From Siphonobacter sp. SORGH_AS_0500 (GTDB taxonomy: Bacteria; Bacteroidota; Bacteroidia; Cytophagales; Spirosomataceae): a stretch of DNA of 64,000 bases. The notes under the pieces were generated by a model. The model made no database searches. It was not told the DNA's origin and was given only the letters and a program-made list of their open reading frames with translations. A program made the position numbers and the translations under genes. Shown piece by piece: positions 62,015 to 64,000 of this stretch. Each line of letters opens with the position of its first letter. Position 1 is the stretch's first letter. The stretch spans positions 62,001 to 126,000 of the forward strand of contig NZ_NHPP01000014.1 in NCBI RefSeq assembly GCF_002838835.1, written 5' to 3'.

Positions 62015-64000
62015 ATGAAGCTAATAAAACTGGCCGCTGGCGTTGTTAATACCACTCCTCTCGATTGGAAAGGAAATCTTGCCAACATTCTGACTTGCAT
62101 CGACGAGGCTAGGAATCAGGATGTTACTCTTCTTTGCTTACCTGAATTGTGTCTGAGTGGCTACGGCTGTGAGGATATGTTTTACGCTCCCTACGTTGCG
62201 GAAACAGCCCTGAGTATGCTCGATGAAATTGTGCCTTATACATCGGATCTGGCCGTTTCCGTAGGTATGCCGCTCATGCTGAACAATAAAGTTTATAACG
62301 CTTCCTGTTTCATTGTGAATCGGCAGATTCGGGGTTTTGCTCTGAAGAAAAATCTGGCTAATAATGGCATTCATTACGAAACCCGGTGGTTTCATGCCTG
62401 GGCTTCGGGCGAACGAACGAATGTAAAAATCAATGGAATCGATTATCCCGTTGGTGATTTACTTTTCGAAGTAGCGGGCGTTAAAATTGGTTTTGAAATC
62501 TGTGAAGATGCCTGGATCGCCAATCGTCCCGGTCGGGAATTGTACGCTCGCGGCGTGGATATCATTCTGAATCCTTCGGCTAGCCACTTTAGCTTCTTCA
62601 AAAGCCAAACGCGGGAACGCTTCGTGCAGGATGGCAGTCGTTCTTTTGGGTGCGTGTATGTGTATACGAACCTGTTAGGTAACGAAGCGGGCCGGGCCAT
62701 TTACGACGGCGATGCGATGATTGCCCAGTCGGGCGAAATGCTGGCTTCGGGAACCCGCTTTAGCTATACGGATCATTACATGGTAACGGCCACGGTTGAT
62801 CTGGAGAAAGGTCGGCTGGAACAAACGCAGAATCGGGCGGTTTTCAGTAAAGCGGGCGATGCTTTAACCGTTTCCGTTCCTTTCCAGTGGCCTGATATTC
62901 GTCCGGCTCGTAACCAGTATTTGCTGGAGGACTGGGAGGCCAAGGGCTATCAGAAAGAAGAAGAATTTGCCCGGGCTGTTTCACTGGCTTTGTTTGATTA
63001 CCTGCGGAAGAGCCGCTCGCAGGGCTTCGTCGTTTCGTTGTCAGGCGGAGCCGATTCTTCGGCCTGTGCCGCTCTGGTCTATCTGATGGTGGAGCTGGGG
63101 ATTGAAAGCATTGGGCTGGATAAATTCAAAGAGCGGCTGGGATACATCACTAAAATTCAGGACGCAACCACGACCAAAGAGATCGTTCACGAATTGTTAT
63201 ACTGCATCTGGCAGGGAACGGAAAACTCGTCGAAGGAAACGAAACATTCCGCGACCTCACTGGCCGAAGATATTAATGCCCGGTTTTTCGATGTAAATAT
63301 TAACGGACTGGTGGAAACCTACAAAGGTCTGATCGAAGAAGGACTGGAACGGAAGTTAAGCTGGGACACGGATGACATCGCTCTGCAAAACATTCAGGCT
63401 CGGGTGAGGGCTCCAAGTGCCTGGTTGTTAACCAACGTTTATAACTGTCTGTTACTTTCCACGTCCAATCGTTCGGAAGCTTCGGTAGGCTATGCTACGA
63501 TGGATGGAGACACGGCAGGTAGTATCTCTCCACTGGCCGGAATCGATAAAACCTATTTGCGGAAATGGTTACTATGGCTTGAAAAGGTGGGCTTGGGCGG
63601 AACGTTGAGAGTACCGGGGTTGAATGCCATGAATAACCTTCAACCTACGGCTGAACTCCGCCCCGCTGATCGCAAGCAAACCGATGAAGCCGATTTGATG
63701 CCCTATGAAGTATTGAATGCGATTGAAACCTACGGCTTCCGCGACAAACAGGCACCCAAAGAAGTATTGAAAAAACTGGAGCTGGATTTTGAAGGCGTTT
63801 ATACCCGTGAAGAGCTAGCAGGCTGGACCGAACGCTTTTTCCGGTTATGGAGCCGAAATCAATGGAAACGCGAACGGTATGCTCCGAGTTTCCACATTGA
63901 TGACCGAAATCTGGACCCCAGAACCTGGTTACGCTTTCCGATCTTATCGGGCGGGTTTGAAAAAGAACTGGCTGAATTGCGAGAAGAAGCCAATGCTCCT
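62015..64000 (+). CDS. nadE: Glutamine-dependent NAD+ synthetase, 3' end outside window
   Basis: Open from ATG 62015 to the right edge (662 codons), so the C-terminus is missing. The N-terminal nitrilase-type glutaminase domain shows Glu44 (CLPELCLSGYG), a lysine at 111/112 (FALKKNLANNG) and the nucleophile Cys163 (FEICEDAW). The C-terminal synthetase has the PP-loop SGGADSS (343-349), STSNRSEASVGYATMDGDTAG and PTAELRPADRKQTDEADLMPYE. It amidates nicotinic acid adenine dinucleotide to NAD+ with ammonia channelled from glutamine. It reads through without frame break, unlike several genes in the window. Confidence 0.96.
   Translation, partial: MKLIKLAAGVVNTTPLDWKGNLANILTCIDEARNQDVTLLCLPELCLSGYGCEDMFYAPYVAETALSMLDEIVPYTSDLAVSVGMPLMLNNKVYNASCFIVNRQIRGFALKKNLANNGIHYETRWFHAWASGERTNVKINGIDYPVGDLLFEVAGVKIGFEICEDAWIANRPGRELYARGVDIILNPSASHFSFFKSQTRERFVQDGSRSFGCVYVYTNLLGNEAGRAIYDGDAMIAQSGEMLASGTRFSYTDHYMVTATVDLEKGRLEQTQNRAVFSKAGDALTVSVPFQWPDIRPARNQYLLEDWEAKGYQKEEEFARAVSLALFDYLRKSRSQGFVVSLSGGADSSACAALVYLMVELGIESIGLDKFKERLGYITKIQDATTTKEIVHELLYCIWQGTENSSKETKHSATSLAEDINARFFDVNINGLVETYKGLIEEGLERKLSWDTDDIALQNIQARVRAPSAWLLTNVYNCLLLSTSNRSEASVGYATMDGDTAGSISPLAGIDKTYLRKWLLWLEKVGLGGTLRVPGLNAMNNLQPTAELRPADRKQTDEADLMPYEVLNAIETYGFRDKQAPKEVLKKLELDFEGVYTREELAGWTERFFRLWSRNQWKRERYAPSFHIDDRNLDPRTWLRFPILSGGFEKELAELREEANAP

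Overview
The window looks like a chromosome segment of an aerobic member of the Bacteroidota, most likely order Cytophagales (Spirosomataceae or Siphonobacter-like). The evidence is indirect but consistent: promoters with the Bacteroidota -7 motif TAnnTTTG, no Shine-Dalgarno dependence, STN-type and siderophore-type TonB receptors, a DUF4249 lipoprotein, a SerB-SerA fusion, a BlaI/M56 pair, and many short palindromic intergenic repeats. No replication origin, rRNA operon, phage or complete transposon is visible. There is one tRNA gene (Asp, GTC).

Layout. 1-3776: a minus-strand MacB/FtsX-type export system (permease, ATPase, HlyD-like adaptor) and an ECF sigma gene. 4072-7860: an NtrC-type sigma-54 response regulator, a small-molecule kinase fold protein and an NtrY-like sensor kinase. 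8285-16280: a TRIC-like channel, a YheT-type hydrolase, a serine biosynthesis unit (SerB-SerA fusion plus a SerC-like aminotransferase), a Gfo/Idh/MocA oxidoreductase, tRNA-Asp and a small beta-barrel. 16577-19965: a very large secreted ThuA / sugar dehydrogenase / PKD / cytochrome c protein. 20311-27289: a four-gene surface operon (unknown secreted protein, STN-TonB receptor, DUF4249 lipoprotein, MG2-like protein). 27348-28884: a CRISPR array of 24 repeats with no cas gene in the window. 29097-37979: housekeeping and accessory enzymes (HAD phosphatase, aldo-keto reductase, a DUF6345-like protein with a caspase-like His/Cys arrangement, methyltransferase, DUF1080 hydrolase, sterol-desaturase-type hydroxylase, GNAT, FabI, class A beta-lactamase-fold serine hydrolase). 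38233-40002: a membrane-anchored MutS-like ATPase. 40149-47316: a surface polysaccharide cluster (three glycosyltransferase types, TylF-like methyltransferase, flippase). 47411-54066: a siderophore-type TonB receptor behind a palindrome, an M1 metallopeptidase, and a BlaI/M56 regulatory pair with a perfect dyad operator. 54138-64000: HtpG, a 36-residue membrane peptide with its own promoter and terminator, a ROK sugar kinase, an isochorismatase-like hydrolase, an AT-rich accessory block with a DUF6794-type protein, a PI-PLC/GDPD-like enzyme, and glutamine-dependent NAD synthetase running off the right edge.

Two window-wide patterns matter to any reader. First, seven genes (HlyD-like, SerB-SerA, ThuA fusion, DUF6345-like, GT4, TylF-like, M1) are each broken once, every time in a way repaired by adding one base, mostly in a short homopolymer. 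This looks like sequencing or assembly error rather than seven pseudogenes, so each is annotated as one gene. Second, the intergenic spaces are filled with several families of short palindromes, some nested inside one another, some abutting stop codons.
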